Source of the DNA: Planctomycetaceae bacterium
GTDB lineage: Bacteria > Planctomycetota > Planctomycetia > Pirellulales > Pirellulaceae
Direction of reading: 5' to 3'
DNA: 64,000 nt
Assembly (NCBI GenBank): GCA_018660825.1
Contig: JABJJO010000150.1
Location: 62,001 to 126,000 of the forward strand
Shown: positions 1-9,937 of the stretch, in pieces
Numbering within the stretch: the stretch's first letter is position 1
Layout: the number at the start of each line of letters is the position of its first letter
The notes under the pieces: model-generated
Told to the model about the DNA's origin: nothing
What the model saw: the letters and a program-made list of their open reading frames with translations, nothing else
Databases searched by the model: none
Made by a program: the position numbers and the translations under genes

Positions 1-1
1 G

Positions 2-3000
2 CTGAAACTACCGGAGCATCTCAGTAAACTCGGATCTGCTGAAAGCTATACTGGCCTCGGACCGGCTTGGGCCAATGCAGCCAACAGTCCCCTTCGATAT
101 TGGAAAAAAGAAAGTTTTGAGGGTGGCTGTCGAACTCCCTTGATCGTGCACTGGCCCGCTGGACTCGGCGGCAAGGCGGGTAAAATCACCTCTAACATCG
201 GTCACGTTATGGATATTGCGCCGACCTGCCTGGAGTTAGCCGAAGCGAAACAGGATGCTTCGTTCAGCATGGATGGGGAGAGTCTGGTTGGGTTACTACA
301 ACGAAGCGAAGTCAATCAAGATCGTATGCTTTACTTTGAACATATGGGGGGACGAGCCGCTCGATATCGACAGTGGAAGATCTCTGCCCTCTCCGGCCAA
401 CCTTGGGAGTTGTTTAATATTCAACAGGACCCAGCAGAGACGACCAATCTGGCGATCCAGCAACCAATCCGCCTAGAGGAGCTTTCCTATCGCTGGCATG
501 ATTGGTTTAAGACGATGCCCTCCGCACCTAAAACTTCATCCAAGTCAGCAACCGCACCAATCGCCAACCGCGCGCTTTCTCTATCGTGCACCGCTTCATC
601 AGGACAACGGGATGGGGTGCTGTTTGCCTTGGGAGGTAGCCAACATGGAGTTGCGCTGCACATCAAACAAGCCCGGCTTACCTTCAGCGTCCGCAGCAAC
701 GGCGAATTGAAGTCGATCTCTTCCCCGACCGTCGCAAAACAGGGACCCCTTGTTATCGAAGCAACTCTTGCCAAAGACGCAAAGATGACACTTGAAATCA
801 ACGGAATGATCGTAGCTACAGGGCAGGCGGATGGTCTGATACCAGTTCAGCCACAGGATGGCCTAAGTGTTAACGACGACGATCAAAGTAATGTTGGCAA
901 CTACGGCGACCCGTTCCGCTATGCAGGAAAGGTGACCCAGGTCCGGATTGGCCCTCTTAAACGATCGACAAAAGAGGCCCATCGATCCAACAACGAACAA
1001 AAACACGCTCCAAACTTTATAGTTATCCTGTCAGACGATCAAGGTTGGGGAACCACATCGATCCCGTATGATCCTCGAATCAAGCAATCCAAAAGTGACT
1101 TTTTTCAGACCCCCAATATGGAACGACTGGCCGCTGTTGGCATGCGATTTACTCAGGCCTACTCAGCCCATACTAACTGTTCGCCATCCCGCGCGGCACT
1201 GCTTACTGGTATCAGCCCAGCGGCGTTGCACTTCAGCGACATTGTCGATCGTAATACTGGAAAATACTACATCGGTAACCGCTTAACCCCACCTGTCCAT
1301 GTCAATCATCTGGACTCAGGCACGGTAACAATTCCTGAGCGGCTCAAAGCATATAACTCCGCTTACATGACTGCACATTTTGGTAAATGGCATCTCAACG
1401 GCGGAGGCCCGCAAGCACACGGTTTCGACACGGGCGACGGTGCCACCGGAAATCGTGAGGGTGGCTTAAAGACAAACCTGCCGGACGACCCGAAAAGGGC
1501 TTACAGCATAACTCGCTCGTCGATTGACTGGATGAACAAGCAGGTTTCCCGAGGTAGTCCTTTCTATTTACAGGTTTCGCATTATGCAACCCATTTGGGT
1601 TATCAATCAAAACCGGAAACAACCGCTCAACTCAAATCTCGCAAACCGGGAAAACGCCATGATAACGTCAAGTTCGGTGCCATGATCGAAGACCTAGACA
1701 CATCGTTGGGTCAGCTGTTAGATGCCGCTGATCAGTTGGGAATTCTGGACAATACCTATATTATTTATACCGCTGACAATGGTACTTACCCCACGACTGA
1801 CCCCGAAAATATCAATGGCCCCCTACGCGGCAGTAAGGCCACTTTATGGGAGGCGGGTGTGCGGGTGCCCATGATGATTTCCGGTCCTGGGATTAAAGCA
1901 GGCAGCCTTTCACGTCAGAAAGCCGTTGGCTATGACATTCTCCCAACCATCTGTGACATTGTGGGCATCCACGATCTTGATGAGAGAGTCGAGGGCGGAA
2001 GTCTACTCCCGGCGTTGTACGAAACCGGTCCAGTTACCCGACCTCGTGATGAACTCTACTTCCACTGGCCACACTATCAACACCAGAAACTGAGCAAACC
2101 TGATTCGACAATTATTGACGGCGATTACAAACTGCATTACTTCTGGGAATCTGGGGAAATGCAATTGTTCAATCTCGCCGATGATCTGGCAGAGACCAAT
2201 AATCTGGCAGAGACCAATCCGAGAAAAGCTGCCGAAATGAATACCAAGCTCAAGCAATATCTAAAAGACATCAAGGCCCAACTGCCAACGCCCAACAAGA
2301 CTTACACACCACAGAACGACCCGGTACTGCAAGGTCGCCAAAACATGTCAGGCTCACCTCCTAATATCATCTTGGTCATGGCAGACGATTTGGCATGGAT
2401 GGACCTAGCTTGTCAGGGTAACCCTTTAGTGGAAACGCCGCATCTTGACAAATTCGCCAGCGAAGGGATTCGTTTCACTAGCGCTTATGCCGCCGCGCCC
2501 GTTTGCTCGCCGACTCGTGCGGCATTAATCACTGGTTTAGCTCCAGCTCGACTTAGAATCACTAACCACATTCCCGACCGTCCACAGTTTACACCTGACG
2601 GCGCCACATATACCGGGGCACAAATGTTTGATTATCTTGCTCCATCCTATACAACCATTGCCGAACGACTTAAAGCGACCGGCTACGCAACTGGTTTTTT
2701 TGGCAAATGGCATATTGCGGGTACGGACGTTGGCCCCCTAGGGCGGGGATCCGCAAAATACTATCCAGAGAACCAAGGGTTTGATGTCAACATTGGCGGC
2801 TGTATTTATGGCGGCCCCCCGACCTTTTTCGATCCCTATCGAATCCACAACCTTACAAATCGCAAAGAAGGTGAGTACCTACCAGATCGCTTGGCCGACG
2901 AGGTCTGCCAATTTATCGATAAGGCGGACGACTCACCATTTTTCACTTGTCTCTGGAATTACTCCGTTCACTGGCCGATGGAAGCCCCCGACCACCTCCT

Positions 3001-3664
3001 AAAAAAATACGAATCCAAAACCGGCCCAGGACTCAATGACACTCGTTACGGTGCCATGATCGAAGCGTTGGATGCCTCTTTTGGGAAAATTATGGCTCAT
3101 TTAGACAAACGCGGTTTGCGAGATAACACGCTTGTTATCTTTACCTCTGACAATGGCGGCTTCGCAGGCGTGTCTGACAACCGGCCATTGCGGGAGTCCA
3201 AGGGACATATCTATGAAGGCGGCATTCGGGTTCCTTTAATGATTCGGTGGCCCACCGTCATAAGTCCTGGCCAACTCAATGACACTCCGGTGATTAGCAT
3301 GGATTTCTTCCCGACAATTCTTGATGTCTGTAAGTTAGAGGCGGAGCCTCTTTGTGATGGCGTCTCGTTAACCCCATTGTTTAACAACAAACAAATTGAC
3401 AGGTCCAGCATATTCTTTCACTTCCCGAACTATGCGTGGCATCGTAGTAATTCACTTGCTGGTGCCGTACGCAGCGGGGACTACAAATTGATCCGTCACT
3501 ACGCAACCGGTGAGATAGAGCTTTACAATGTGACTGAGGACATAAGTGAAACCAATAATTTGTCCTCGACGCGGGCCAGACTAGCCCAACGTCTTAATGC
3601 TGACCTCAGTGAATGGCTATTGAAAACCAACGCCGCGATGCCGCGCAAATTACCACTCGAGTAA
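2..3664 (+). CDS. Multi-module sulfatase (at least three S1 sulfatase units), 5' end outside window
   Basis: The reading frame is open from base 2, so the gene starts left of the window; at least 1220 codons are present. Residues 1-185 are the C-terminal part of one sulfatase. Residues about 190-325 look like a LamG/concanavalin-type beta domain. A second sulfatase starts near residue 336 (NFIVILSDDQGWG) with formylglycine motif CSPSR at residue 393 (bases 1178-1192) and GKWHLNGGG. A third starts near residue 786 (NIILVMADDLAW) with CSPTR at residue 835 (bases 2504-2518) and GKWHIAGTD. Each keeps a late DNG metal-site motif. Family knowledge says such enzymes hydrolyse sulfate esters after Cys-to-formylglycine conversion, usually outside the cytoplasm; the signal peptide would lie outside the window. 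The next gene starts 3 nt after the stop. Substrate unknown. Confidence 0.9.
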   Translation: MKLPEHLSKLGSAESYTGLGPAWANAANSPLRYWKKESFEGGCRTPLIVHWPAGLGGKAGKITSNIGHVMDIAPTCLELAEAKQDASFSMDGESLVGLLQRSEVNQDRMLYFEHMGGRAARYRQWKISALSGQPWELFNIQQDPAETTNLAIQQPIRLEELSYRWHDWFKTMPSAPKTSSKSATAPIANRALSLSCTASSGQRDGVLFALGGSQHGVALHIKQARLTFSVRSNGELKSISSPTVAKQGPLVIEATLAKDAKMTLEINGMIVATGQADGLIPVQPQDGLSVNDDDQSNVGNYGDPFRYAGKVTQVRIGPLKRSTKEAHRSNNEQKHAPNFIVILSDDQGWGTTSIPYDPRIKQSKSDFFQTPNMERLAAVGMRFTQAYSAHTNCSPSRAALLTGISPAALHFSDIVDRNTGKYYIGNRLTPPVHVNHLDSGTVTIPERLKAYNSAYMTAHFGKWHLNGGGPQAHGFDTGDGATGNREGGLKTNLPDDPKRAYSITRSSIDWMNKQVSRGSPFYLQVSHYATHLGYQSKPETTAQLKSRKPGKRHDNVKFGAMIEDLDTSLGQLLDAADQLGILDNTYIIYTADNGTYPTTDPENINGPLRGSKATLWEAGVRVPMMISGPGIKAGSLSRQKAVGYDILPTICDIVGIHDLDERVEGGSLLPALYETGPVTRPRDELYFHWPHYQHQKLSKPDSTIIDGDYKLHYFWESGEMQLFNLADDLAETNNLAETNPRKAAEMNTKLKQYLKDIKAQLPTPNKTYTPQNDPVLQGRQNMSGSPPNIILVMADDLAWMDLACQGNPLVETPHLDKFASEGIRFTSAYAAAPVCSPTRAALITGLAPARLRITNHIPDRPQFTPDGATYTGAQMFDYLAPSYTTIAERLKATGYATGFFGKWHIAGTDVGPLGRGSAKYYPENQGFDVNIGGCIYGGPPTFFDPYRIHNLTNRKEGEYLPDRLADEVCQFIDKADDSPFFTCLWNYSVHWPMEAPDHLLKKYESKTGPGLNDTRYGAMIEALDASFGKIMAHLDKRGLRDNTLVIFTSDNGGFAGVSDNRPLRESKGHIYEGGIRVPLMIRWPTVISPGQLNDTPVISMDFFPTILDVCKLEAEPLCDGVSLTPLFNNKQIDRSSIFFHFPNYAWHRSNSLAGAVRSGDYKLIRHYATGEIELYNVTEDISETNNLSSTRARLAQRLNADLSEWLLKTNAAMPRKLPLE
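2184..2219 (+). repeat. 18-bp tandem duplication inside the multi-sulfatase gene
   Basis: Two adjacent 18-bp units (2184-2201 and 2202-2219) share ATCTGGCAGAGACCAAT and differ at the last base. They encode a doubled NLAET-type hexapeptide at the end of the second sulfatase module. The duplication keeps the frame and looks like a recent slippage event. Confidence 0.85.
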
Positions 3665-3667
3665 CAC

Positions 3668-4663
3668 ATGAACACCACCAAAACCGTCGGAAATAATGAC
3701 TTTCAATTCGAAGCCAACTCGCAATGGGCTCAACGACCCGCCGGAGTCAACTGGCGGGATGTTGTTGCAGTTCATTTTACGGCTGAAAACGATGTCTACG
3801 TATACAACCGCGGCGACCGGGAGATGATCTACTTCTGCTCACAGGGGAATTACTTGGGTGACTGGGGTGAAACAGATTTCGCCCGTCCGCACGGACTGAC
3901 AATTTCCAAACAAAATGAAGTTTTCTGCACAGATGACTTTGCACATACGGTTACTAAATACGATTTGCAAGGAAATTTATTGCTCGCCTTAGGTACACGA
4001 GGGTGCAAATCTGAAACCGGTGCAGTGGACGTCGACTATAGAAAGATTAAGTATTCCGCGGGGCCGTTTAATTATCCAACAAACTTAGCAATCGCTAGTG
4101 ACGAAAGCTTTTACGTTTCCGATGGGTATGGGAATGCGCGTATTCACCACTTTGCGGCAACGGGAGACCACCTCCGCAGCTGGGGAGATCCCGGCACGAG
4201 GCCTGCTCAATTTGCCGTACCTCATGACATCCGAATTCATGAAAACGGCGATATTTGGGTTGCCGATCGAGAAAACGACCGCATCCAAATTTTTAGTCCT
4301 TACGGAAATTTTATTCGTTTACTTGACGGACTTGCGCGACCCGCTTCGTTCGACTTCGGCCCAGACGGAGAAATCTATGTCTTTGAGCTGGGTTATCGCG
4401 CGGGCATGTTCCCCGGCAATGAACCACCATCCGACGCCGCATCGGGTGGCCGCTTGACCGTGATCAACGAGCGAGGTGACGTCCTATGCCGAATCGGCGG
4501 AGGCAATGCTACGGACGGAGCGGGGGACTTTTATGCCCCTCACAATGTGCGTGTAGATGCCGTTGGCGACCTTTACCTAACCGAAGTTGTCTGGGCTGCT
4601 GGTGGAGATCGAGGACTTGCTCCACAAGGCTGCTCCGCACTCCAAAAACTCACTCGCATCTAG
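3668..4663 (+). CDS. NHL-repeat beta-propeller protein
   Basis: The 331-residue protein has successive NHL-type blades, seen as repeated FxxPHxL/FxxPxNL entries followed by V.D..N.RI..F and G.....G. Clear examples are PHGLTISKQNEVFCTDD, YPTNLAIASDESFYVSD, VPHDIRIHENGDIWVAD and APHNVRVDAVGDLYLTE. The family covers peptidyl-alpha-hydroxyglycine lyase-like and SMP-30-like propellers, but no catalytic assignment is possible from sequence alone. No convincing signal peptide is present, so it may be cytoplasmic. It starts 3 nt after the sulfatase gene and lies 35 nt before the dehydrogenase gene, so the three probably form one operon. Confidence 0.85.
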   Translation: MNTTKTVGNNDFQFEANSQWAQRPAGVNWRDVVAVHFTAENDVYVYNRGDREMIYFCSQGNYLGDWGETDFARPHGLTISKQNEVFCTDDFAHTVTKYDLQGNLLLALGTRGCKSETGAVDVDYRKIKYSAGPFNYPTNLAIASDESFYVSDGYGNARIHHFAATGDHLRSWGDPGTRPAQFAVPHDIRIHENGDIWVADRENDRIQIFSPYGNFIRLLDGLARPASFDFGPDGEIYVFELGYRAGMFPGNEPPSDAASGGRLTVINERGDVLCRIGGGNATDGAGDFYAPHNVRVDAVGDLYLTEVVWAAGGDRGLAPQGCSALQKLTRI

Positions 4664-4698
4664 CTCCGCAAACTCGCTTTACCAAAAGGAAATTCATA

Positions 4699-5745
4699 AT
4701 GATCTTCCAATCTGACTTCCTCATCGACCTTACTCGTCGTATCTTCCAAGCCGTTGGCTCAAACGACGATGAGGCAGAAGTCGTTGCCCAACGCCTGGTC
4801 AACGCCAATCTTTCAGGTCACGATTCACACGGTGTCATCCGCATTCCCACTTACATTAAATGGATCAAAGAGGGCAAAACACTTCTCAATCAAACAATCG
4901 ATATTGAAACCGACAACGGATCCATGGTTGTCGTCGACGGCAAATTTGGTCTTGGCCAATCTATCGGGCAGCAAGCCATGCAATTGGGTATCCAACGAGC
5001 GCGGGAATATGGTGTCGCAGTTATAGCTCTAAAAGACAGCGCGCATCTCGGGCGAATTGGCGATTGGGCGGAAATTTGTACCGAGGCGGGAATGGTGTCC
5101 GTTCATTTTGTGAATACCAGTGGGATGGGAAATCTCGTGACTCCTTATGGTGCTATCGAGCGACGACTTTCAGCCAATCCGTTTGCCGCAGGCGTGCCTA
5201 CCCAAGGCGACTTCCCGTTGATTCTTGACATGTCCGCCTGCACCATCGCGGAAGGGAAGATTAGGGTCGCTCTGCACGCCGGGAAACAGGTTCCGAAAGG
5301 ATGTATTATTGACAGTGAGGGAAACCCAACGACAGATCCAAAGATCTTCTATGGCCCTCCCGCGGGATCGATTCTGCCGATTGCGGGGCACAAAGGATAT
5401 GCGCTTAGTATGATTATTGAAATGTTTGCAGGAGCGCTTACAGGAGGTTCATGCACGAATCCAGCACGAGCGGATCGACTCAGCAACGGGATGTTGTCCA
5501 TAATAATGGATCGTAGCAAACTGCAAACCGAAGACTATTTCTTCAACGAAGTTCAACGGTATTGCGACTACGTACGCAGCGCCAAGCTAATAGACGAAGA
5601 TAACCAGATCTTGATGCCAGGTGAAATCGAACATAACACCCGCACCAAACGCCGTATCGAAGGTATTGAATTATCCCAAACGACGATCGATATGATTCAA
5701 GATACTTGTGATTCACTCGGTCTCGATCTAATACTAACCGCCTAG
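4699..5745 (+). CDS. Malate/L-lactate dehydrogenase family (Ldh2/YlbC) oxidoreductase
   Basis: The 348-residue protein matches the Ldh2/AllD/DpkA NAD(P)-dependent dehydrogenase family along its length. It has the N-terminal helical part with SGHDSHGV, whose His is the expected catalytic residue, then HLGRIGDWAE, the SANPFAAGVPT stretch, and GHKGYALSMIIEM near the C-terminus. The family reduces 2-oxo acids or oxidises 2-hydroxy acids such as lactate, malate or ureidoglycolate; the substrate here is not decidable. The frame extends upstream to 4486, but ATG 4699 with AAAAGGA just before it gives the normal family length and avoids overlap with the NHL gene. It is the last gene of the sulfatase operon and may oxidise a released sugar acid (inference). 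Confidence 0.9.
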   Translation: MIFQSDFLIDLTRRIFQAVGSNDDEAEVVAQRLVNANLSGHDSHGVIRIPTYIKWIKEGKTLLNQTIDIETDNGSMVVVDGKFGLGQSIGQQAMQLGIQRAREYGVAVIALKDSAHLGRIGDWAEICTEAGMVSVHFVNTSGMGNLVTPYGAIERRLSANPFAAGVPTQGDFPLILDMSACTIAEGKIRVALHAGKQVPKGCIIDSEGNPTTDPKIFYGPPAGSILPIAGHKGYALSMIIEMFAGALTGGSCTNPARADRLSNGMLSIIMDRSKLQTEDYFFNEVQRYCDYVRSAKLIDEDNQILMPGEIEHNTRTKRRIEGIELSQTTIDMIQDTCDSLGLDLILTA

Positions 5746-5778
5746 TACACAACCATGCCTAGATTAGTTCACCTGTGT

Positions 5779-7587
5779 TTATTTACTCCACACATACCCG
5801 CTGGCTGTTTGAGCTCTTCTATATCCTACCGGTGCGTTTGATCCTGCGGGTAGGTGCAAGGAAATATGGTCCGTTTGAGTCCATTTCCAGAGAGGTAGCA
5901 AATGGGGCCCGGATTTTTTGGAAATCCAAAAGGATTGCCCGCCAATTTGCAATTCAAGAGATTCCTCGTCCGCTCGACTAAGCGCGTAGAACATAGGTGT
6001 TTGAACTTTTTCCGACGGGGAGAGTTCAAAGGACTGACTAGAACTCCCACCGGATTGGGATGGATTGAAATAAACGGGAACGGGAAGATTGAGCCTGCTA
6101 TCGGTTAAGTCCAGCTTATACATGATCTGGTTGTACTCATAACCAGGCGTCGGATGTGGATTGCCGGAAAAACTCGTGGTGTAAGTACCTTCGAAAAAGA
6201 TAACACGACCACCCTCTACGTCAAACATCGGGTGCTGCTTGGGATTGTAGAAGCTATAATTGTCATGCGTGATGATTCGCCGCGCGTATTTCCAAGGGCC
6301 AGAAGGCGTTGGGGATTCTGCGAACCAAACCTCACCCAGCATGCTGCGCCCCATAGACTGACTGATAATCATTACATATCTACGGCGGTAGGCATTGTAA
6401 TAGACGCTGCCGTTATGAGAATAAATTAGTTTGCCAGTTTCAATGTCAATTAAGCCAGGCATTTCCTTAGGAGCGAGTTTGCCAGCCTGAATAAGTTTCT
6501 GAGCAAGATCCACACTTAATACGGGACCGGTTGTCGTCCATTTAAACGAGAGTTCCTTGTTGTTGTTACGCCGAACTTCGGGGAGTGATTTGGTAGATTG
6601 GATAAGGCAAGTAAAAGCTTCGTAACGGGTAGGATCCAAAATATCCTTGGCCGTTGCCGGCACTCGTGTGTTCGGCATACCACCTGCAAAGTATAAATAC
6701 TGCCCATCCCTGTCACGATGCCTGAAGGGGTGACCATGGGGAACCACTTTTTGAGAATCCGGGAATGTCATACGATGTTCCCAGATTTGTTTGGCTAAAT
6801 TGAATTCCACTATGCCACGTTCATAGATGTGTAAAGGAGCTTCGACTTTCACATACATCCCAAAAAGCCGGGCCGACTTCCCCTTCTCTTCGATTTTCAT
6901 CAGGCAATCCAACCAAGTTGGGCCCTTGCCCGGCATCTTGCAGGTCTCCTTTGCAAAACCCTTTTCATTGATAAAATAATCCAGATCAATGGCAATGTGC
7001 GGATCTAAACCACCTTTGCTAGGGAGTTTAGAACGTGCACCTGGAACATGGAAATTGCCCAAAGGATATTCCGCTCTATTGGTGTCACCCCAAAACCAAT
7101 AGAGCGTGTCGCCAATCGTTTCCGTTAGGACGCTATCGCTACCAAGAACACCACCCGGTAAATTCTCCCGCACTGGTATGTCGAGTCCCAACAAACGACT
7201 GTCGCGGTATTTCCCCTGGCCCGTAACCCGGTAAAGCCGTTCCGCTACGTTGATCCGCCGGAGTTTCAAAGTGACAGTGCCACCGGCTTGAACTAAAATC
7301 GATTGACCACGATAGCCAAATGCGTCTTTAGGAAACTCATAACCGTGACTGAATACATGAAAAAATACCCGTCGATTCATCATTCCCGCTTCAGCGAATG
7401 CAATCACGCCCTGACTGTCTGTAATAAAACGGCGATGATTGACAGTCGTCAGTCGGACTAACGGGATACCTCGCTCTGTTTGCTCGTCGATGACGCGAAT
7501 CGTCATGTATTGGTCAGCACCTCTGACGCTAGATAAGCTGTGTGCAAACAAAATGCACGTCGCAATAATATAAAACCGAAGCATCAT
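5779..7587 (-). CDS. Secreted protein with CarboxypepD_reg-like N-domain and beta-propeller-like (DUF4185-type) region
   Basis: The 602-residue protein starts with a typical signal peptide, cleaved near VRGADQ. Residues about 28-115 resemble a carboxypeptidase-regulatory-like beta domain (IRVIDEQTERGIPLVRL, then TDSQGVIAF). The rest has propeller-like features, including GDTLYWFWGDTNRAEYPLGN and EVWFAESPTPSGPWKYARR, which recall DUF4185 and glycosidase-type five-bladed propellers. I cannot name a catalytic triad. AAGG lies six bases before ATG 7587; the second codon is also ATG. It is transcribed convergently with the dehydrogenase gene, 33 nt away. A carbohydrate-related role is inferred only. 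Confidence 0.75.
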   Translation of the reverse strand: MMLRFYIIATCILFAHSLSSVRGADQYMTIRVIDEQTERGIPLVRLTTVNHRRFITDSQGVIAFAEAGMMNRRVFFHVFSHGYEFPKDAFGYRGQSILVQAGGTVTLKLRRINVAERLYRVTGQGKYRDSRLLGLDIPVRENLPGGVLGSDSVLTETIGDTLYWFWGDTNRAEYPLGNFHVPGARSKLPSKGGLDPHIAIDLDYFINEKGFAKETCKMPGKGPTWLDCLMKIEEKGKSARLFGMYVKVEAPLHIYERGIVEFNLAKQIWEHRMTFPDSQKVVPHGHPFRHRDRDGQYLYFAGGMPNTRVPATAKDILDPTRYEAFTCLIQSTKSLPEVRRNNNKELSFKWTTTGPVLSVDLAQKLIQAGKLAPKEMPGLIDIETGKLIYSHNGSVYYNAYRRRYVMIISQSMGRSMLGEVWFAESPTPSGPWKYARRIITHDNYSFYNPKQHPMFDVEGGRVIFFEGTYTTSFSGNPHPTPGYEYNQIMYKLDLTDSRLNLPVPVYFNPSQSGGSSSQSFELSPSEKVQTPMFYALSRADEESLELQIGGQSFWISKKSGPHLLPLWKWTQTDHISLHLPAGSNAPVGYRRAQTASGYVWSK

Positions 7588-7783
7588 GCGAACCTTGATG
7601 TAAATTTAGGGATATTAGTCGTTGATTGTAACCTACCACGTATGACCTCGCGATTGTCAAGGAAAGTCGTACCCTATTTATGAATCGTATCCCCCGTGGT
7701 ATTATTAAAATTAACGGGTATTACAAGGAGTCACGTCAGCGTTTGACTAATTATTGCGAATTCATTTTTTCCAGGACTCAGAA

Positions 7784-8488
7784 ATGACGCGCCCTCCCAA
7801 GATTAAGGATGCTTCCCGTCGCGTTACGAGGCCCTTGTTTTTAAAAACAGTTCTATGTGTTGTCATTTCCCTTCTCGCCGGTAAAACGATAATTGACCTG
7901 TCCCGACACGATACTACGGCTCTAGATTTGCGCCAGATCGATGCCGCTTCCGCTGCAGCCTACCAAAAACTTTTAAAGGAGGCCAACTTGGAACTCTTTG
8001 AAGGACCGCTGCATGAACCAAGCGACCCAAACCGCATATGCCAAGCCGATTCACCCAACCCTGTCGGGTTTTCCGGAACTGCGACTCTCAAATTACGTGA
8101 CCACATCAGTGTGGAATTGACTATTTCCGACTGCCATCCCTGCCGCTGGCCAGTAAAACCAAGCGAAGACATTCCCGCGTACGCGTTACTCGATGTGAAG
8201 TCGAGCGATAACCTTTCTTTTTCAATTGAGTCATATGTGGGCGGTGATGGCGAACGTTCTTCCGGAACATTTCGGGTCCTTCTGCCAACACACGAGGGCA
8301 AACGCCTGCGGATTCTGAAAATGATTCGACAGATCGGCGAATACGGTGCTACCCCGAATCGAGCGGAATTCAACGATGTGTTAACAAAGCTACTGGCCTC
8401 AGCTCATAACTCAATCGCCGAGTCGGAGGCACTACGTTTAGGGACACTTCTGTGCAGGTCCGTAGATGCATCACTGAATACAAATTAA
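7784..8488 (+). CDS. Hypothetical protein with one N-terminal membrane segment
   Basis: The 234-residue protein is not recognised. ATG 7784 is preferred over an upstream TTG at 7754 because AGGA sits about ten bases before it. Residues about 17-40 (FLKTVLCVVISLLAGKTIIDL) form one hydrophobic segment after a basic stretch, giving an Nin-Cout anchor. The outer part has two nearby cysteines (SDCHPC) and a central GGDGERSSGTFRVLLPTHEGK stretch. Planctomycetes with exosortase loci have short anchored proteins of similar layout (EpsI-like), but I see no firm match. It stands alone, divergent from the upstream gene. Confidence 0.7.
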   Translation: MTRPPKIKDASRRVTRPLFLKTVLCVVISLLAGKTIIDLSRHDTTALDLRQIDAASAAAYQKLLKEANLELFEGPLHEPSDPNRICQADSPNPVGFSGTATLKLRDHISVELTISDCHPCRWPVKPSEDIPAYALLDVKSSDNLSFSIESYVGGDGERSSGTFRVLLPTHEGKRLRILKMIRQIGEYGATPNRAEFNDVLTKLLASAHNSIAESEALRLGTLLCRSVDASLNTN

Positions 8489-8608
8489 TCATAGTCGTGA
8501 ACCAACCTTACCCCAGATCGACGACTAGCGTCGTAGAGTTCTGGACTATCTAAGATTGACTCCCACCGATTTGCAATTATTCCTTGATCTCGCACCGCCA
8601 ATAGACTG

Positions 8609-9937
8609 CTAACGCAATTTTTGTACCGGCTTGATCGTGGCGTCCGCTTTGATTGAATTCATCAACGCTTTTAGCATTTCCACTTTCCGGGGGTGTTTGG
8701 CAGCCAGACTATTTGTCTCCCCAATATCGCGGTCCAGGTTGTACAATTCTTCAACGACGGGGCGTTCCATATCCCGCGCATAACCATAAACCTTTTGATC
8801 CGCTACCAGATATTTCCATTTCCCCTGTCGCACACCATTGCCTTGATAGTAGAAATTAGTCCTGTTGCCCTGTTTATTCGTTCCGAGCAATAAACCCGTT
8901 TGGTCAACGCCATCGATCTTGCGGTCGGTGGGAACATCAAAACCGGCGAGACTCGCGAACGTCGGCATGAAATCTACCGTCGCAAAGAGTGCGCCCGACG
9001 TTTTGCCCGCCGTTACCCTGCCCGGCCAGCGGACGATACAGGGTGCGCGAGAACCACCCTCATAGCAGGATCCTTTCCCGTTTCGTAAAGGCCCTGCCTC
9101 GCCCCAAAAGATCGAGCCCTCCGGATGACCTTTTTTGTTGTTCGTATAGGCTGGTTGATTCCAGGGACCATTATCCGTTGTGTAAATTACGATGGTGTTA
9201 TCACGCAGGTTCAGTTCGTCGATCGTGTCGAGTAGACGTCCCGTTTCAAAATCGAATTCCTCAACTACGTCCCCATACAGTCCGCCATCGCTTGTCCCAC
9301 GAAAATCCTTCGATGCATCGATGATGGTGTGCATCATTGTATGAGCAACGTACAGAACAAACGGTTTGTTCGGATCACGTACACTTTTCAGATATTCAAT
9401 GGCCTTATCCGTATAGAGTGTGGTCAGGCTTCCCATATCCGTGGTCGAACCCGCCGCGGTGTTGTTCTCGTGGAAAGTAACCTTTCCACCATCATTAGCT
9501 CCCAACGCACCAAAATAATATTGAAATCCCTGCGCGTTAGGCATGCGTTCGACAATCGCCTTGCGATTGGAAACATCCCATTTACCTATACAGGCCGTTT
9601 GATAACCTGCTTGGGTTATCAACTCCGCCCAGGTGATTTCCGAGGCTGGCATGCCCCAACCCAAACTTCTAAGCGGGTACCGACCGGTCAGCAGCGCGGA
9701 TCGCGAGGGCCCACAGACGGGCTGAGCGTAGAACTGAGTGAACCGTGTCCCCTCGAGGGCAAGTTGGTCCATGCGGGGTGTTTTATTACTTTCGTTCCCA
9801 TAGCACGCCAAATCACCCCAGCCCTGATCGTCAGTAAAAATGATGAGGATATTGGGCTGTGTAGCCTTTCGAGGTGCAGCGGCAAGCGAATGCTGTATCA
9901 GAAGCAATCCTAAGATAAAACCAAGTTTGTGTCGCAT
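8609..9937 (-). CDS. Sulfatase (S1 family arylsulfatase)
   Basis: The 442-residue secreted sulfatase has a signal peptide (MRHKLGFILGLLLIQHSLAA), the metal-site opening NILIIFTDDQGWGD, formylglycine motif CGPSR, the GKWDVSNRK segment and a late TTDNGPWNQP metal-site motif. The C-terminal part ends with ELYNLDRDIGETNSLA, a typical sulfatase tail. ATG 9937 is chosen because AAAGGA lies about ten bases upstream and the signal peptide starts there; an in-frame extension to 9997 is unlikely. Length is normal. Substrate is unknown, but the family commonly acts on sulfated polysaccharides in marine planctomycetes. Confidence 0.93.
   Translation of the reverse strand: MRHKLGFILGLLLIQHSLAAAPRKATQPNILIIFTDDQGWGDLACYGNESNKTPRMDQLALEGTRFTQFYAQPVCGPSRSALLTGRYPLRSLGWGMPASEITWAELITQAGYQTACIGKWDVSNRKAIVERMPNAQGFQYYFGALGANDGGKVTFHENNTAAGSTTDMGSLTTLYTDKAIEYLKSVRDPNKPFVLYVAHTMMHTIIDASKDFRGTSDGGLYGDVVEEFDFETGRLLDTIDELNLRDNTIVIYTTDNGPWNQPAYTNNKKGHPEGSIFWGEAGPLRNGKGSCYEGGSRAPCIVRWPGRVTAGKTSGALFATVDFMPTFASLAGFDVPTDRKIDGVDQTGLLLGTNKQGNRTNFYYQGNGVRQGKWKYLVADQKVYGYARDMERPVVEELYNLDRDIGETNSLAAKHPRKVEMLKALMNSIKADATIKPVQKLR

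Noticed and set aside
9329..9913. Plus-strand ORF of 194 codons opposite the sulfatase
   Set aside because: The sulfatase on the minus strand has full catalytic motifs; the plus-strand product has none.
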